In this document: positions 47,960 to 55,863 of the stretch, in pieces
Layout: every line of letters starts with the position of its first letter
Numbering within the stretch: position 1 is the first letter of the stretch
Source: an uncultured Bacteroidales bacterium
GTDB lineage: Bacteria; Bacteroidota; Bacteroidia; Bacteroidales; UBA932
Assembly (NCBI GenBank): GCA_900316955.1
Contig: ONEX01000021.1
Location: 53,838 to 117,837, forward strand
Length of the DNA: 64,000 nt
Direction of reading: 5' to 3'
Notes under the pieces: generated by a model
What the model saw: only the letters and a program-made list of their open reading frames with translations
Databases searched by the model: none
What the model was told of the DNA's origin: nothing
Translations under genes and position numbers: made by a program

Positions 47960-49006
47960 ATGAGCCAGACAGACATAAGCATCAGTTTCCCTTCCGGATT
48001 GTTTAATGACATCTGCCAGATAATCGAAGAGGCGCGGCAGCGGGTTGCCATCAGCGTGAACAGTGAACTCACTCTGATGTACTGGCATATCGGCGAACGC
48101 GTCAATCGCGATATCCTTCATGATAAGAGGGCCGAGTACGGCAAAGCAATAGTGTCAACGCTGTCCGCACAATTGATGGATCTTTACGGCAAGGACTTCA
48201 ATACCCGCAATCTCCGTCGCATGATGCAGTTTGCCCGGGAATTTGCCGATCTCCAGATTGTGTCAACACTGTCGACACAATTGCCGTGGTCAGCATTCTT
48301 AGAGGTCCTGCCGTTGGAAGATGCCCTGGCTCGCGAGTTTTACGTGACAATGGCAGCCAATGAACGATGGAGCGTCCGTAAGTTGCGAGACCAGATGGAT
48401 GGAATGCTCTATGAGCGTACCCTCATCAGTCGGAAACCAGAAGATGCCATACGCTCAGAACTATCTACCGTCAGACAGGGAGGCTCTATTTCTCCGGAAT
48501 TGGTATTCAAGAGTCCCTACTTCCTGGATTTCACCGGCCTCAAGGGGTATTACAGTGAAAAAGACTTAGAGGATATGATTATCAGCGGCATGCAGCAGTT
48601 TCTAATGGAATTGGGCAGCGGTTTTTCTTTCGTGGACAGGCAAAAGCGCATGATTATCGACGGTGAAGATTTCTACTTGGATTTGCTCTTCTACCATCGG
48701 AAATTGCATCGGCTCGTAGCCATAGATCTAAAGAAAACGAAATTCAAAGCTGCCTATAAAGGCCAGATGGAACTCTATCTCCGCTGGTTGGATAAATACG
48801 AACGCCAACCAGGAGAAGAAAGTCCCCTCGGTCTCCTCCTCTGCGCTGCAGGAAACGACGAGCAGATCCAGCTCCTCCAACTAGGTGACGCAGGTATCCA
48901 AGTCTCCCAGTACTACACTGAGTTGCCTGACAAAGGCCTTCTGAAGGCCCAACTCCAGAAGCAAATTGCACAGGCGAAGCTCCGCTTGGAGAATAAGAAA
49001 GAATAA
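47960..49006 (+). CDS. DUF1016/YhcG-type PD-(D/E)XK nuclease-like protein
   Basis: 348 residues. The N-terminal DUF1016 helical domain has Y-W-H-I-G-E-R-V-N and L-R-R-M-M-Q-F-A-R-E-F. The C-terminal nuclease-like domain has F-Y-L-D-L-L-F-Y-H-R followed by A-I-D-L-K-K-T-K-F, where the family usually shows E-L-K; here an Asp stands in the Glu position. YhcG-type proteins are frequent on mobile elements and are thought to act in DNA maintenance or defence; the precise activity is unknown. Independent gene 54 bases after the integrase. Confidence 0.9.
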   Translation: MSQTDISISFPSGLFNDICQIIEEARQRVAISVNSELTLMYWHIGERVNRDILHDKRAEYGKAIVSTLSAQLMDLYGKDFNTRNLRRMMQFAREFADLQIVSTLSTQLPWSAFLEVLPLEDALAREFYVTMAANERWSVRKLRDQMDGMLYERTLISRKPEDAIRSELSTVRQGGSISPELVFKSPYFLDFTGLKGYYSEKDLEDMIISGMQQFLMELGSGFSFVDRQKRMIIDGEDFYLDLLFYHRKLHRLVAIDLKKTKFKAAYKGQMELYLRWLDKYERQPGEESPLGLLLCAAGNDEQIQLLQLGDAGIQVSQYYTELPDKGLLKAQLQKQIAQAKLRLENKKE

Positions 49007-49109
49007 TGTCAGATTTCTGGCAGATTTACTGAGAATCTCTTCCGCTTCCGGAAGGGATTTTTGTTTAACTGCATCTGCTCTTTTTGGATGCCCTTCAGAT
49101 TCTGAGTAC

Positions 49110-49242
49110 CATTTTTTGAGCAAAAGTATACTCGAAACCTCATTTTTTGAGGAAAAATCGCAAAAGGGCGCTTGGAGAAGCCTAGAAGATAGACCTAATC
49201 CATAACTTGAGCCTGGGAAGTGACCCATAATTCCCAGGTTTT
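49110..49242 (+). other. Gap with a direct repeat and a terminator hairpin
   Basis: Within the 333-base gap 49007-49339, CATTTTTTGAG occurs at 49110-49120 and again at 49141-49151. Further right, CCTGGGAA (49212-49219) pairs with TTCCCAGG (49231-49238), followed by four T, forming a terminator for the DUF1016 gene. No gene is seen in this gap. Confidence 0.55.
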
Positions 49243-49339
49243 CGGTCGATTTTTCTTCCGAGGTTGGCAGAATCACACAAAAACATGCCGGTCAGAAAGA
49301 GAATGAAACCAAAGTTGATTAACACAAAACTTCAAGTAT

Positions 49340-49684
49340 ATGGAAACAAAAAACAAGATTGAAGGACTCCTTGAAAAGCCCCTTTGGCAGATGACCGGAG
49401 AGGAATACTGCCAGCTCACTCATTACGCCCTCTCCCTTACCCCGAACGCTGGATCTTCCCAGGCTCCAATCGGGCAGAAAGCTTTAGGAATTCATGCCTT
49501 GGCCGTTGAACTCGGCTGTTCTGATTCCACGGTTTATGGGCTCATGCGCACACCACGTGAGGAAGATGGATCCTTCGAAGGTGGTGGAGTCCTCAAGGAT
49601 GCGATAGTTTCCCGTATCGGGCGACGGATCGTATTCGATGTCGACAAGGCGCGTGAACTTGCCAAGCGAAGCCAGCAGCGATGA
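49340..49684 (+). CDS. DUF3853-family DNA-binding protein
   Basis: 114 residues. The N-terminal L-L-E-K-P-L-W-Q-M-T-G-E-E-Y is the hallmark of DUF3853 proteins on Bacteroidetes elements. A central helix-turn-helix (A-V-E-L-G-C-S-D-S-T-V-Y-G-L-M-R) and a C-terminal V-D-K-A-R-E-L follow. It probably acts as an excisionase-like or regulatory protein. Overlaps the next start by 4 bases (ATGA). Confidence 0.85.
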   Translation: METKNKIEGLLEKPLWQMTGEEYCQLTHYALSLTPNAGSSQAPIGQKALGIHALAVELGCSDSTVYGLMRTPREEDGSFEGGGVLKDAIVSRIGRRIVFDVDKARELAKRSQQR

Positions 49685-50181
49685 GTCAGATCACGAACCT
49701 CCGATACAGCATCACCCTCAATGATGCGCAGCTCGATTATCTATCGGACGAGCAGCAGGATATCCTCCGGATGAAGTGCCTCAAAACCTTCATCCGGATG
49801 GCCGTCCTGGAGGAAACCAAGGTCTCCGGAAAGAACTATTCAGCTGTCCTACAACCCGGGCAATTCAAGGCTTCCAAGGTTGAACTTGCCCGATTGTGGG
49901 GCTGTGACCGTAAGACGGCAACCCGCATAGTCCAGGAGTTCAACCAGATTGGTATTCTCCGGTCGGAATCGTCCAACCGGACCACCATTCACGCGTTGAT
50001 TTGCTTGTCAGTTTGGTTCACCCCTTGGGGAATGAAAAAGAGCAGTTTCTTTAATAGTAAACCTGTGGTTATGCCGCTCGTGAAACCGTCCAGAACCACG
50101 AAGCGTGTCCCACCTGAAACTGCTATCGAAACCGATAAATCCGACTGCGCAAATACGGCGAATCCAGGTGGGACACAGTAG
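49681..50181 (+). CDS. Winged-helix mobilization/replication accessory protein
   Basis: 166 residues. A helix-turn-helix at about 65-100 (A-S-K-V-E-L-A-R-L-W-G-C-D-R-K-T-A-T-R-I-V) follows a helical N-terminal region. The C-terminal third is basic and low-complexity. Comparable small DNA-binding proteins precede the relaxase in Bacteroides mobilizable units. Directly upstream of the hairpin-rich gap that may be oriT, so a role at that site is plausible. Confidence 0.75.
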   Translation: MSQITNLRYSITLNDAQLDYLSDEQQDILRMKCLKTFIRMAVLEETKVSGKNYSAVLQPGQFKASKVELARLWGCDRKTATRIVQEFNQIGILRSESSNRTTIHALICLSVWFTPWGMKKSSFFNSKPVVMPLVKPSRTTKRVPPETAIETDKSDCANTANPGGTQ

Positions 50182-50221
50182 ATTCATCCCCGTGTCTTTC
50201 CCCTTTCCCTTTATTCCTATA

Positions 50222-50575
50222 CCCACGGGAAAGTGGACACGGGAGGCGGAGACCCTCCGGCGGCAGTAACCGGCAGCAAGGATAGCCCCGGTTCACGCAC
50301 TTTCTTCTTCCCTTATATCCTAGATTGAACTCATAATGAAGCCTTAATTTAAGGGAAAGAAGAAAGAAGCGAAACCAGTCCGGAGGGTGGCAGGTTTAAC
50401 AGCAGGGCTCGCCCTGTTATAGCCCACTATAACTACACGCTCCGCTTCCGTAGTTGTGGGCTCTGCCGAGGGCTTGGGCAAGGGACACCCGCCCCTTGGA
50501 TCCCTGGGCAGGGAGCGAGCCTCTCCCTGCACCCTCCGATCAGGGCTCCGCCCCGATAACCCGTCGCCGGTCTTC
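50222..50575. other. Hairpin-rich gap, candidate origin of transfer
   Basis: The 424-base gap before the relaxase has no gene. It holds several stem-loops: CAGGGC/GCCCTG near 50402-50418; a long arm pair AGCCCAC/GTGGGCT with inner ACTAC/GTAGT near 50421-50463; GCAGGGAG/CTCCCTGC near 50511-50531; and GGGC/GCCC near 50543-50555. A relaxase origin is expected in this position. Confidence 0.5.
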
Positions 50576-50605
50576 AACAAGTTTAACAAGTAAAACACAA
50601 TCATC

Positions 50606-51988
50606 ATGAATACAAACGCAACAGCATCCATCCATATCAAACCGTGCAACATCGCCCAGAGCGAAGAACACAACAGGCGGGACGAGCAATACCTTAAGGC
50701 CCTTAACCCCGCCAATATCTATATACGCAAAGACCTGACCTGCCAAAACTCGACCTATGTCCCATCCGATATGAAGGGGACAAGTCTCCAGGAATACTAT
50801 GATTCGCTTAAGGCAATGGTGAAGGCGAAGACCGGCAGGGCGATGCAGGAAAAGGATGTCAAGTATACGGACAAGAATGGCAGGACCCGTGTCCGTAAAG
50901 GAAGCAGCCCCCTCCGCGAAGGCGTGGCAATCATTATGGATAACACGACGATGGGGGATCTAAAGAGATTCACCAACGCCGTAGAAAAGAGGTGGGGCAT
51001 AAAAGCCGTCCAGATACACATCCATCGGGACGAGGGACACTATGAGGATAATGAGCGAAAGAAGACCTGGAAGCCGAATTATCACGCCCACATCGTATGG
51101 GACTGGATGGACCACGATACCGGCAAGTCGCACAAGTTGGGAGAAGCTGATATGTCGGAGATGCAGGATATGCTGGCCGAAATGCTGAATATGCAGCGCG
51201 GGCAGAAGAAGTCCGAGACCAGGGCGGACCATCTGGAGCGAAACGACTTCATCCTTCAGAAACAGGAGAAGGAGAAGAAGCGGCTGGAAGAAGAGAAACG
51301 CAAGGCCCAGAGTGAAAGAGATATCGCCAAGAACCAGGCCCGGCAAGCTACGGAGGAAAAAACAAAGGCCGAGAAGAAGGCACAGGAGGCCAAGAACCAG
51401 GCTCGCAAGGCGCAGCAGGAGAAGGACGAGGCTGATAAGAAAGCCAAAGCCGCCAAAGCCGAACTCACCAGCGCCGAATCAAAGGTCACCGAGAAGCAAA
51501 GTGAGATTGACAGGCTGGAACAAAGGATCAACAGCGAGCAAGCAACACTTGACGGACTGCAGACGGAAGTCGCGGAGAAACGTAGAGAGAAGTACTCGAT
51601 TGATACCAGTAACGAGTGGAAAGACCCGGCCCTTCGTGCCGTTTCAGGCTATCTGGTAGCCACGGATGAGGTAATCAAATTCGCGATCGAAGCGATCCAG
51701 GACTATGCTTATTCCGGTACCGGAGGTCGTGGCGGCAATCACGGAGATTGCTTTCGAGATAATGAAGCCTACATAATCAAGAACGTGATGACGAGGCTGG
51801 CTGCAATTGCGAAAACCACTTTTCAAGCAATTGGTAACTGGCTTGTCTATGTAGCCAGCAGAATAGCAAAGTTTAATGATTGGGAGCTCAACCGTGCTGA
51901 AAGAGGAGTCAAAAGTGTCGCCGATGGTGAGTACGACTGGAGAATCGACAGAATTGATCGTAGCCGTGGCGGTGGAATATCGAGATAA
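50606..51988 (+). CDS. MobV-family relaxase (Mob/Pre type)
   Basis: 460 residues. An N-terminal N-x-A-x-x-S-I-H-I-K segment, then the relaxase core with H-I-H-R-D-E-G-H and N-Y-H-A-H-I-V-W-D, the histidine/metal motif of MobV. From about 205 to 330 a long charged coiled coil (K/E/Q/A heptads) follows, and a non-conserved C-terminal region ends the protein. It nicks oriT and pilots the element during transfer by a helper conjugative machine. Appears complete. Confidence 0.93.
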   Translation: MNTNATASIHIKPCNIAQSEEHNRRDEQYLKALNPANIYIRKDLTCQNSTYVPSDMKGTSLQEYYDSLKAMVKAKTGRAMQEKDVKYTDKNGRTRVRKGSSPLREGVAIIMDNTTMGDLKRFTNAVEKRWGIKAVQIHIHRDEGHYEDNERKKTWKPNYHAHIVWDWMDHDTGKSHKLGEADMSEMQDMLAEMLNMQRGQKKSETRADHLERNDFILQKQEKEKKRLEEEKRKAQSERDIAKNQARQATEEKTKAEKKAQEAKNQARKAQQEKDEADKKAKAAKAELTSAESKVTEKQSEIDRLEQRINSEQATLDGLQTEVAEKRREKYSIDTSNEWKDPALRAVSGYLVATDEVIKFAIEAIQDYAYSGTGGRGGNHGDCFRDNEAYIIKNVMTRLAAIAKTTFQAIGNWLVYVASRIAKFNDWELNRAERGVKSVADGEYDWRIDRIDRSRGGGISR

Positions 51989-52069
51989 CAGCCTATTGCA
52001 GCAAACTGCCGCCACCTCAAACGAGATGACGGCAGTTGCTTTATTACTAACAGTATAATTATCGGATAC

Positions 52070-53650
52070 TCATTGTCCTAAATACGCCTCAATTTTAGTC
52101 CGAGTCTCCGGAATAGACGGCCGCAGGTACTCTCCGAAGTCCACAATCACACCTTCCTTGTCAATCAGAATGTAGAAAGGAATGCCACGTCCGAGGTGGA
52201 GAATCGGGTCAAGCCCAGCCCGCTGGGCATCGGTCAGGTGGTAATTCTCGATTCCGAGGGCGATGGAATCCAGATCATCGGCCCCGGAATCCAACCAGAA
52301 ATTGACCACGCGGAGCGGCTTTCCTTTTTCATCAGCGGCCAGGCTTTGCTGGAAAGGCAGTTCCTGTCGTGAAGCGGGGCACCAGGTGGCGCCGATTGTG
52401 ACATAGACCACCTTTTTTTCTTCCTGGGCAATCACCGACCTTAATAGCTTGAGCCCCTCGTTCTCCTTCATAACAATGGCCTGACCATCTCTGGGCTTAT
52501 CAGCGTTTAGGATGGCTTCGGAAAGTGCCCGAGGGTTCTCCTGCCAGGCCTTCTTGAGAACATACCGGTCCCGGGTAGAGAGTTTCAGCAGCGGATATGT
52601 CACATTTTCATTGAAGTTTGCAAAGCAATCCTCAAAACGATCCACCTCATTTGCTTCCAGCAACTGGTTGTATAAATGAGTGATGAGCATCTGGCGTAGC
52701 ATATCATTCTTAGTCGCCTGTTTCAAGAAATCGCCCTGAGCGGCATAATCATTGGCTAAACGAAGGACTTCTTTCCGGTCAAGGGAGCTGAATAACCACG
52801 TGGCAATATTGGAAGACAACTCAAACAGATTGCCGCTCATGCAATCCTCACTGAAAAGCGGCTCGGCATCTTTTACCTGGAAGCGGGCCGATACGTTTTC
52901 CCCTAGGAAATCCTTATACCCCAGCAGGCCTTGAATGAGCTCAGAATAATAATCAGCCTCAATCTCCTTGCGGCAAAGGGCGATAAGTTCAGGGCTTGGT
53001 TGTGTATCCTGGATGAATTCATTTAAACGGGCAAGATGTGATTCCAACTTTTGTTTAATCGCATCCACAAAAGCATCGGCATGCTTATACTTCCGTAAAA
53101 CAGGTTCCCCTTCCGAATCCAATTCCCACTCCGAAAACCCCGGCCAATCTTTGAGATAGTATCTCACGAAGAAATCATTAAGATTCTCATTGTTCTTCGC
53201 GCCCTTCCCGGAATACACTACCTTCCCTAAATCAGCAAAATCCAGCTCCACGTGAATGGAATCGCCTGGACATACCACCAAATGGTCAATGTATGGCGAC
53301 ATCGAGATAGTCCTCGGCGCGTAAGGCACAAACGAAAACGCAAAGGAATCCTCATAAATGGTCGATGACTGTTTCTCAGATACTCGGTCATAAAACGGAA
53401 TCACGATACTGATTTCCGTCGTTTTTGGATATAACTCCCGGTGGGAGATATGCCCTGTAATCACAGCCGGTCTGGAATAATCAGCTTCATCCCCTTTGAT
53501 ATTCGACGTCTCAAAAACAAATGCCGATTCATCCATTCCCTTTTGCACACCCCTTTGTTTGCAGGAGACGGTTAGGCAAATGGCTATCAACAACACGCCA
53601 GGAAAGAATGCCTTTCCATGGAAATAATCATAATGTATGTGGCGAATCAT
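52070..53650 (-). CDS. Thioredoxin-fold lipoprotein with degenerate CxxC
   Basis: 526 residues. Lipobox L-T-V-S-C (Cys30). A long N-terminal region (to about 390) resembles the beta-sandwich plus helical part of TlpA-like proteins of Bacteroidetes. The C-terminal thioredoxin-like domain has W-C-P-A-S (Cys424), that is CPAS instead of CxxC, so only the nucleophilic cysteine remains. It may act as a peroxiredoxin-like or binding protein rather than a disulfide reductase. Cargo of the mobile element. AT-richer than the chromosome. Confidence 0.8.
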   Translation of the reverse strand: MIRHIHYDYFHGKAFFPGVLLIAICLTVSCKQRGVQKGMDESAFVFETSNIKGDEADYSRPAVITGHISHRELYPKTTEISIVIPFYDRVSEKQSSTIYEDSFAFSFVPYAPRTISMSPYIDHLVVCPGDSIHVELDFADLGKVVYSGKGAKNNENLNDFFVRYYLKDWPGFSEWELDSEGEPVLRKYKHADAFVDAIKQKLESHLARLNEFIQDTQPSPELIALCRKEIEADYYSELIQGLLGYKDFLGENVSARFQVKDAEPLFSEDCMSGNLFELSSNIATWLFSSLDRKEVLRLANDYAAQGDFLKQATKNDMLRQMLITHLYNQLLEANEVDRFEDCFANFNENVTYPLLKLSTRDRYVLKKAWQENPRALSEAILNADKPRDGQAIVMKENEGLKLLRSVIAQEEKKVVYVTIGATWCPASRQELPFQQSLAADEKGKPLRVVNFWLDSGADDLDSIALGIENYHLTDAQRAGLDPILHLGRGIPFYILIDKEGVIVDFGEYLRPSIPETRTKIEAYLGQ

Positions 53651-53706
53651 CTGTTTTCAAAAAAGTCGCAATACTTATGCCGCAAAATAAGGCTGAGACT
53701 CTCCGC

Positions 53707-53796
53707 CTACTCCTTCTTCAATTCCACCGCCGGATAAGACGCGAAAAATACACTGGAGAGCGATACGATGAAGGGTTTAAAGATGTGCCTTTTCAT
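53707..53796 (-). CDS. Possible 29-residue peptide
   Basis: ATG at 53796, stop at 53707; begins MKRHIFKPF and has a hydrophobic middle, ending in a charged tail. No clear promoter or ribosome site. It could be a small exported peptide or the remnant of a lost gene between the two thioredoxin-like lipoproteins. Confidence 0.25.
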   Translation of the reverse strand: MKRHIFKPFIVSLSSVFFASYPAVELKKE

Positions 53797-53820
53797 ATTG
53801 AATCTTTGATAGGTTGGCGA

Positions 53821-54873
53821 CTACTGGAAGATCGTCTTCAGCAGCGCGTCGATTTCTTCGCCGCGCATGCCGTGCTGCACAACCTGGCCGTCGGGGTTGA
53901 AAAGGAAGAGGTGCGGGATGCTTTGGACGTCGAACCGATTGGCCAGATCCTGCCTCGGGTCGAGGATCTGTGGATAGTAGATGCCCAGGTCAGCCATGGC
54001 TTTCTTGGTGCCGTCTATTTTGTCCTTTACGGGGATGCCCAGCACTACCAGGCCCTTGTCCTTGTAGTCGTTGTATGCTTTCACCCCGAACAGGGCCTCA
54101 TCCTTGCAGGGACCACACCAGGAGGCCCAGAAATCGGCCAGGACATACTTGCCTTGGCCGATATAGTCGTCCAGGGTGCCTTCTTTCTCGGTGACGGTGC
54201 CGTCGGCCTGGAGCTGGATGACGGTGGTACCGGACAGGGTCAGGTGTTCGTAATAACCGCCGAGTTTGGCGTCGTTCTTGATTAGGCCGCCGCCCTGTTT
54301 GTACAGGTCGATGAACTCCTCGTCGGGCACGACGTCGATCAGGAAGTTCATGGCCTGGATGCCGACAGGGTCTTCCAAGTGATTGAGATATACTTCCTTG
54401 CAGTGGTCGGCGAGCGTCTTGCGCATCTCTTCCATGACGGCGGCGGCCTCTCCGGATTTCCCGTCCGTGATAAGTCCCATGGCTTTCTCGCTGGCGTCAT
54501 TGTACTGTTGTAAAAGCCACTGCTGGAGTGACGTATATTCTTCCGTCAAGGGGCTGCCGGTCACGGAGGCCGGACCGTCGCCAATCGTCACCTGGATGTC
54601 CTTGACGTTCGGAATCAAGGGAATCCGGATCGACTGATCCTTGGACATGATTCCGCAGACCAACGTGGTACTTTGGTCGGTCGTGAAGGTGAACGCCCCG
54701 TCCTTCACGGCGCAGGAATCGATTGGATTCATTTCCATGTCATACAACCAAACGCTGTCCAGTTGCGATGTGACGACACCATGGATGGTGCATTTGGGCG
54801 TGGAGGAACAAGCCGTCGCGAGCGATGCCGCGGCCGCGATGAGGAGGGTGGGGATGATTCTGAGCTGCTTCAT
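53821..54873 (-). CDS. TlpA-like thiol-disulfide oxidoreductase lipoprotein
   Basis: 350 residues from the ATG at 54873, just below the promoter. Lipobox L-A-T-A-C (Cys22). An N-terminal DUF4369-like beta domain (about 25-110) and a helical segment precede a thioredoxin domain with the intact W-C-G-P-C motif (Cys253 and Cys256) and the cis-Pro loop S-I-P-H-L. It would reduce or isomerise disulfides in the periplasm. It lies inside the right end of the mobile element, with codon composition closer to the chromosome than its neighbours. Confidence 0.92.
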   Translation of the reverse strand: MKQLRIIPTLLIAAAASLATACSSTPKCTIHGVVTSQLDSVWLYDMEMNPIDSCAVKDGAFTFTTDQSTTLVCGIMSKDQSIRIPLIPNVKDIQVTIGDGPASVTGSPLTEEYTSLQQWLLQQYNDASEKAMGLITDGKSGEAAAVMEEMRKTLADHCKEVYLNHLEDPVGIQAMNFLIDVVPDEEFIDLYKQGGGLIKNDAKLGGYYEHLTLSGTTVIQLQADGTVTEKEGTLDDYIGQGKYVLADFWASWCGPCKDEALFGVKAYNDYKDKGLVVLGIPVKDKIDGTKKAMADLGIYYPQILDPRQDLANRFDVQSIPHLFLFNPDGQVVQHGMRGEEIDALLKTIFQ

Positions 54874-54893
54874 GTTACTTAAAACGATCTCTA

Positions 54894-54901
54894 CAAAGAT
54901 A
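54894..54901 (-). promoter_or_regulatory. Bacteroidetes -7 promoter element
   Basis: TATCTTTG on the minus strand, 20 bases before the TlpA-like ATG at 54873; fixes the start. Confidence 0.65.
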
Positions 54902-55009
54902 TGGCTTTTTGGGGACATTCTTTATATGGAGCATACCCCCCCAAAAAAAAACTATGCATACCTGCGCTTACCCGTTATGTGACTGTTTTAAGAAGAAAAA
55001 GGTCGAAAT

Positions 55010-55029
55010 TGTCACATTATTTGTCACAC
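55010..55029. promoter_or_regulatory. Candidate integrase arm-type sites, right end
   Basis: TGTCACA at 55010-55016 and TGTCACAC at 55022-55029, spaced 12 bases, matching the copies near the left end (46498-46538). Confidence 0.5.
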
Positions 55030-55039
55030 GATGATACAA

Positions 55040-55071
55040 AAATGCCCCACAGATTGCTCTGCAGGGCATTT
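55040..55071 (-). terminator. Terminator brought by the mobile element behind tRNA-Asp
   Basis: AAATGCCC (55040-55047) pairs with GGGCATTT (55064-55071), with an inner CAGA/TCTG. On the minus strand the stem ends in a T-run. It lies 3 bases from the tRNA 3' end, inside the element. Confidence 0.8.
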
Positions 55072-55073
55072 AA

Positions 55074-55094
55074 GCGGTGCGGACGAGGCTCGAA
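55074..55094. repeat. Right attachment site within tRNA-Asp
   Basis: Identical to 46388-46408; forms the acceptor and T-arm 3' part of the intact tRNA gene, so integration left the tRNA functional. Confidence 0.9.
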
Positions 55095-55149
55095 CTCGCG
55101 ACCCCCGGCGTGACAGGCCGGTATTCTAAACCGACTGAACTACCGCACC
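55075..55149 (-). tRNA. tRNA-Asp (GTC)
   Basis: 75 nt, folds as a full cloverleaf. The acceptor stem GGTGCGG pairs with CCGCACC, the anticodon stem CCGGC/GCCGG carries the loop CTGTCAC with anticodon GTC, and the T-loop is TTCGAGC. The discriminator is G. CCA is not encoded. Its 3' end is the attachment site of the mobile element. Confidence 0.95.
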
Positions 55150-55228
55150 AATTGTCAGTGAACTTCCCTTTCGGGATTGCAAAGGTACAACTAAAATTTG
55201 ATTCTGCAAATATTTTGAAAGAAATTTT

Positions 55229-55657
55229 TTACTGTACCTCGATCTGCTTGCGGACCTTTTCGGGTTCCACCTTCTTGACCTTGGCGATGGTGACGGTCAG
55301 GACACCGTGCTCCACCTTGGCGGCGATGTCTTCGCGGTTGGCGTCCTCGGGGAGGAGCATCGTCTGCTGGAACTTGGTGTAGGAGAATTCGCGGCGGAGG
55401 TAGTGGCCCTTGCGTTCTTTCTCCTTGTTCTCGACCTTCTTCTCCATGTTGATCACCAGGTCGCCTTCCTCGTCCAGATGGACATTGAAGTCTTCCTTGG
55501 TCATGCCCGGGGCGGCGAGCTCCAGCTCGTAGGCATCGGGGGTTTCGATGACGTTGATGGCCGGCGCGGTGGCTTTCGGACGGTCCATCCAGTTGGTGTC
55601 GAAGAAATCGTTGAAGATGTCGGGCATCCAATTGTTGTTATGTCTTGCAGGTAACAT
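55229..55657 (-). CDS. Hsp20-family small heat-shock chaperone
   Basis: 142 residues. A short N-terminal arm (MLPARHNNNWMPDIF) is followed by the alpha-crystallin domain with P-A-I-N-V-I-E, A-A-P-G-M-T-K-E-D-F and the C-terminal H-G-V-L-T-V-T-I motif. ATP-independent holdase preventing aggregation in the cytoplasm. A close paralogue starts beyond the right edge (63634-64000). An AGGAGA-like ribosome site precedes the start, unusual in this window. Confidence 0.95.
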   Translation of the reverse strand: MLPARHNNNWMPDIFNDFFDTNWMDRPKATAPAINVIETPDAYELELAAPGMTKEDFNVHLDEEGDLVINMEKKVENKEKERKGHYLRREFSYTKFQQTMLLPEDANREDIAAKVEHGVLTVTIAKVKKVEPEKVRKQIEVQ

Positions 55658-55848
55658 GGTTTTAGTCTCCTATATTTTAAGTTTAACTATCTTCTCTTGA
55701 ACCGCCCCGTTAATGAAGCGCGTTCGCCGGAAGAATAGGCAAACCCGGGGCCAGAGCCCGAAAATGGACAAAATGGCAGATGTAACTGCCTTATTGTCAA
55801 TTAGTTATGTCAAATTGGCAGAAAATTGGCCATTTCGTCCAAATTCCG

Positions 55849-55856
55849 TATCTTTG
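55849..55856 (+). promoter_or_regulatory. Bacteroidetes promoter for the UpxY gene
   Basis: TATCTTTG is preceded by TTGG at 55826-55829, about 19 bases upstream. The ATG at 55864 is only 7 bases after it, so the leader must be very short. Confidence 0.65.
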
Positions 55857-55863
55857 TACACCC

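Larger units (their letters stand above)
46388..55094. mobile_element. Integrative mobilizable element inserted in tRNA-Asp
   Basis: An identical 21-base sequence occurs at 46388-46408 and 55074-55094. The right copy is the 3' end of an intact tRNA-Asp gene; the left copy is a bare fragment next to a tyrosine integrase. This is the classic footprint of site-specific integration into a tRNA 3' end. Inside are integrase, DUF1016 protein, DUF3853 and winged-helix proteins, an oriT-like gap and a MobV relaxase, then two thioredoxin-fold lipoproteins. No conjugative transfer (tra) genes are present, so a helper element must supply the mating channel. The integrase-to-relaxase part is visibly lower in GC than the flanks. 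Confidence 0.9.
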
